Origin: JAMCXS01 sp964459065
GTDB taxonomy: Bacteria; Acidobacteriota; Terriglobia; UBA7540
Assembly: GCA_964459065.1 (NCBI GenBank)
Contig: CAYWMN010000075.1
Location: 1 to 14,927 of the forward strand
DNA length: 14,927 nucleotides
Reading direction: 5' to 3'
A program made the translations under genes and the position numbers. Shown here piece after piece: positions 14,758-14,927 of the stretch. Every line of letters starts with the position of its first letter. Position 1 is the first letter of the stretch. The notes beneath the pieces are model-generated. The model ran no database searches, was not told the DNA's origin, and was given only the letters and a program-made list of their open reading frames with translations.

Positions 14758-14927
14758 GACATTTTCCACATGTTCCAGGACGTCTGTTGGGTGTTTGGGG
14801 AGCCGCATCCGGAGCACGCCGTCGGGGCGGAACGCCGCAGCGGCGTGCCGTTGAAGGATCTCCTTCAACCTTTCCGGGCTTACGGGTGTCTCGTCGTGGA
14901 AGCGCAACAGAATTTCTTCGCCTTTCC
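14737..14927 (-). CDS. mfd: C-terminal end of probable transcription-repair coupling factor Mfd (partial)
   Basis: The last 62 codons of a gene entering from the right edge, ending in TAG (minus strand) at 14737-14739. The peptide contains VSPERLKEILQRH, then FRPDGVLRMRLP, and closes with DVLEHVENVLLELQA. This pattern, with the SPERL helix, an R/F-x-P-DGVLR strand and a final amphipathic helix, fits the C-terminal TRCF domain of Mfd, which handles stalled RNA polymerase and recruits UvrA. Position directly upstream of a SurA-like gene agrees with that reading. The catalytic helicase part is outside the window, so the assignment is moderate; another helicase-type C-terminus is possible. Confidence 0.55.
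   Translation of the reverse strand, partial: KGEEILLRFHDETPVSPERLKEILQRHAAAAFRPDGVLRMRLPKHPTDVLEHVENVLLELQA

Noticed and set aside
1..14927. CRISPR array, tRNA, rRNA, insertion sequence, phage or defence genes
   Set aside because: No spaced direct repeats, cloverleaf-like sequences, terminal inverted repeats, transposase or integrase motifs were seen on either strand.

Overview
The window is a chromosomal housekeeping segment of a Gram-negative-type bacterium with a moderately high G+C content by eye. The likely source is an Acidobacteriota-like soil or environmental lineage. That placement is an inference from gene style, from the order of the mfd end, SurA-like chaperone, YhaM-like nuclease, FabZ-like and DusB genes, and from an uncharacterised HyuA/HyuB pair; it is not proven by any marker. 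I see no phage, insertion sequence, CRISPR array, tRNA or rRNA, and base use looks even throughout.

Left part (1-6636). A very large membrane protein, cut off by the left edge, contains a CPBP-type intramembrane protease unit followed by a second, diverged copy of the same unit. It converges on a hyuA-hyuB pair (minus strand, 11-nt overlap) for an ATP-dependent hydantoinase/oxoprolinase-type enzyme of unknown substrate.

Middle (6791-10966). tsaD (t6A tRNA modification, minus) and galU (UDP-glucose synthesis, plus) are divergent with 123 nt between starts. They are followed by a DinB-fold protein (plus), an FmdB-type zinc ribbon protein (minus) with a near-consensus promoter, and rsmI (16S rRNA 2'-O-methylation, plus), which is divergent from the zinc ribbon gene.

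Right part (11028-14927, all minus). A closely packed run reads, in transcription order: the last 62 residues of a probable mfd, a secreted SurA/PpiC-type peptidyl-prolyl isomerase, a YhaM-like OB-HD 3'-5' exoribonuclease, a FabZ-like hot-dog protein, and dusB (tRNA dihydrouridine synthase). Gaps of 99, 17, 52 and 7 nt suggest an operon that mixes envelope folding, RNA processing and lipid-type functions.

The two most unusual observations are: (1) the duplicated CPBP protein, in which the first unit keeps all its motif residues and the second unit has lost essentially all of them; (2) the FabZ-like protein, in which the position of the catalytic histidine is a tyrosine while the catalytic glutamate is kept. 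Several genes use TTG or GTG starts supported by Shine-Dalgarno sequences. No complete novel defence or mobile system is visible.
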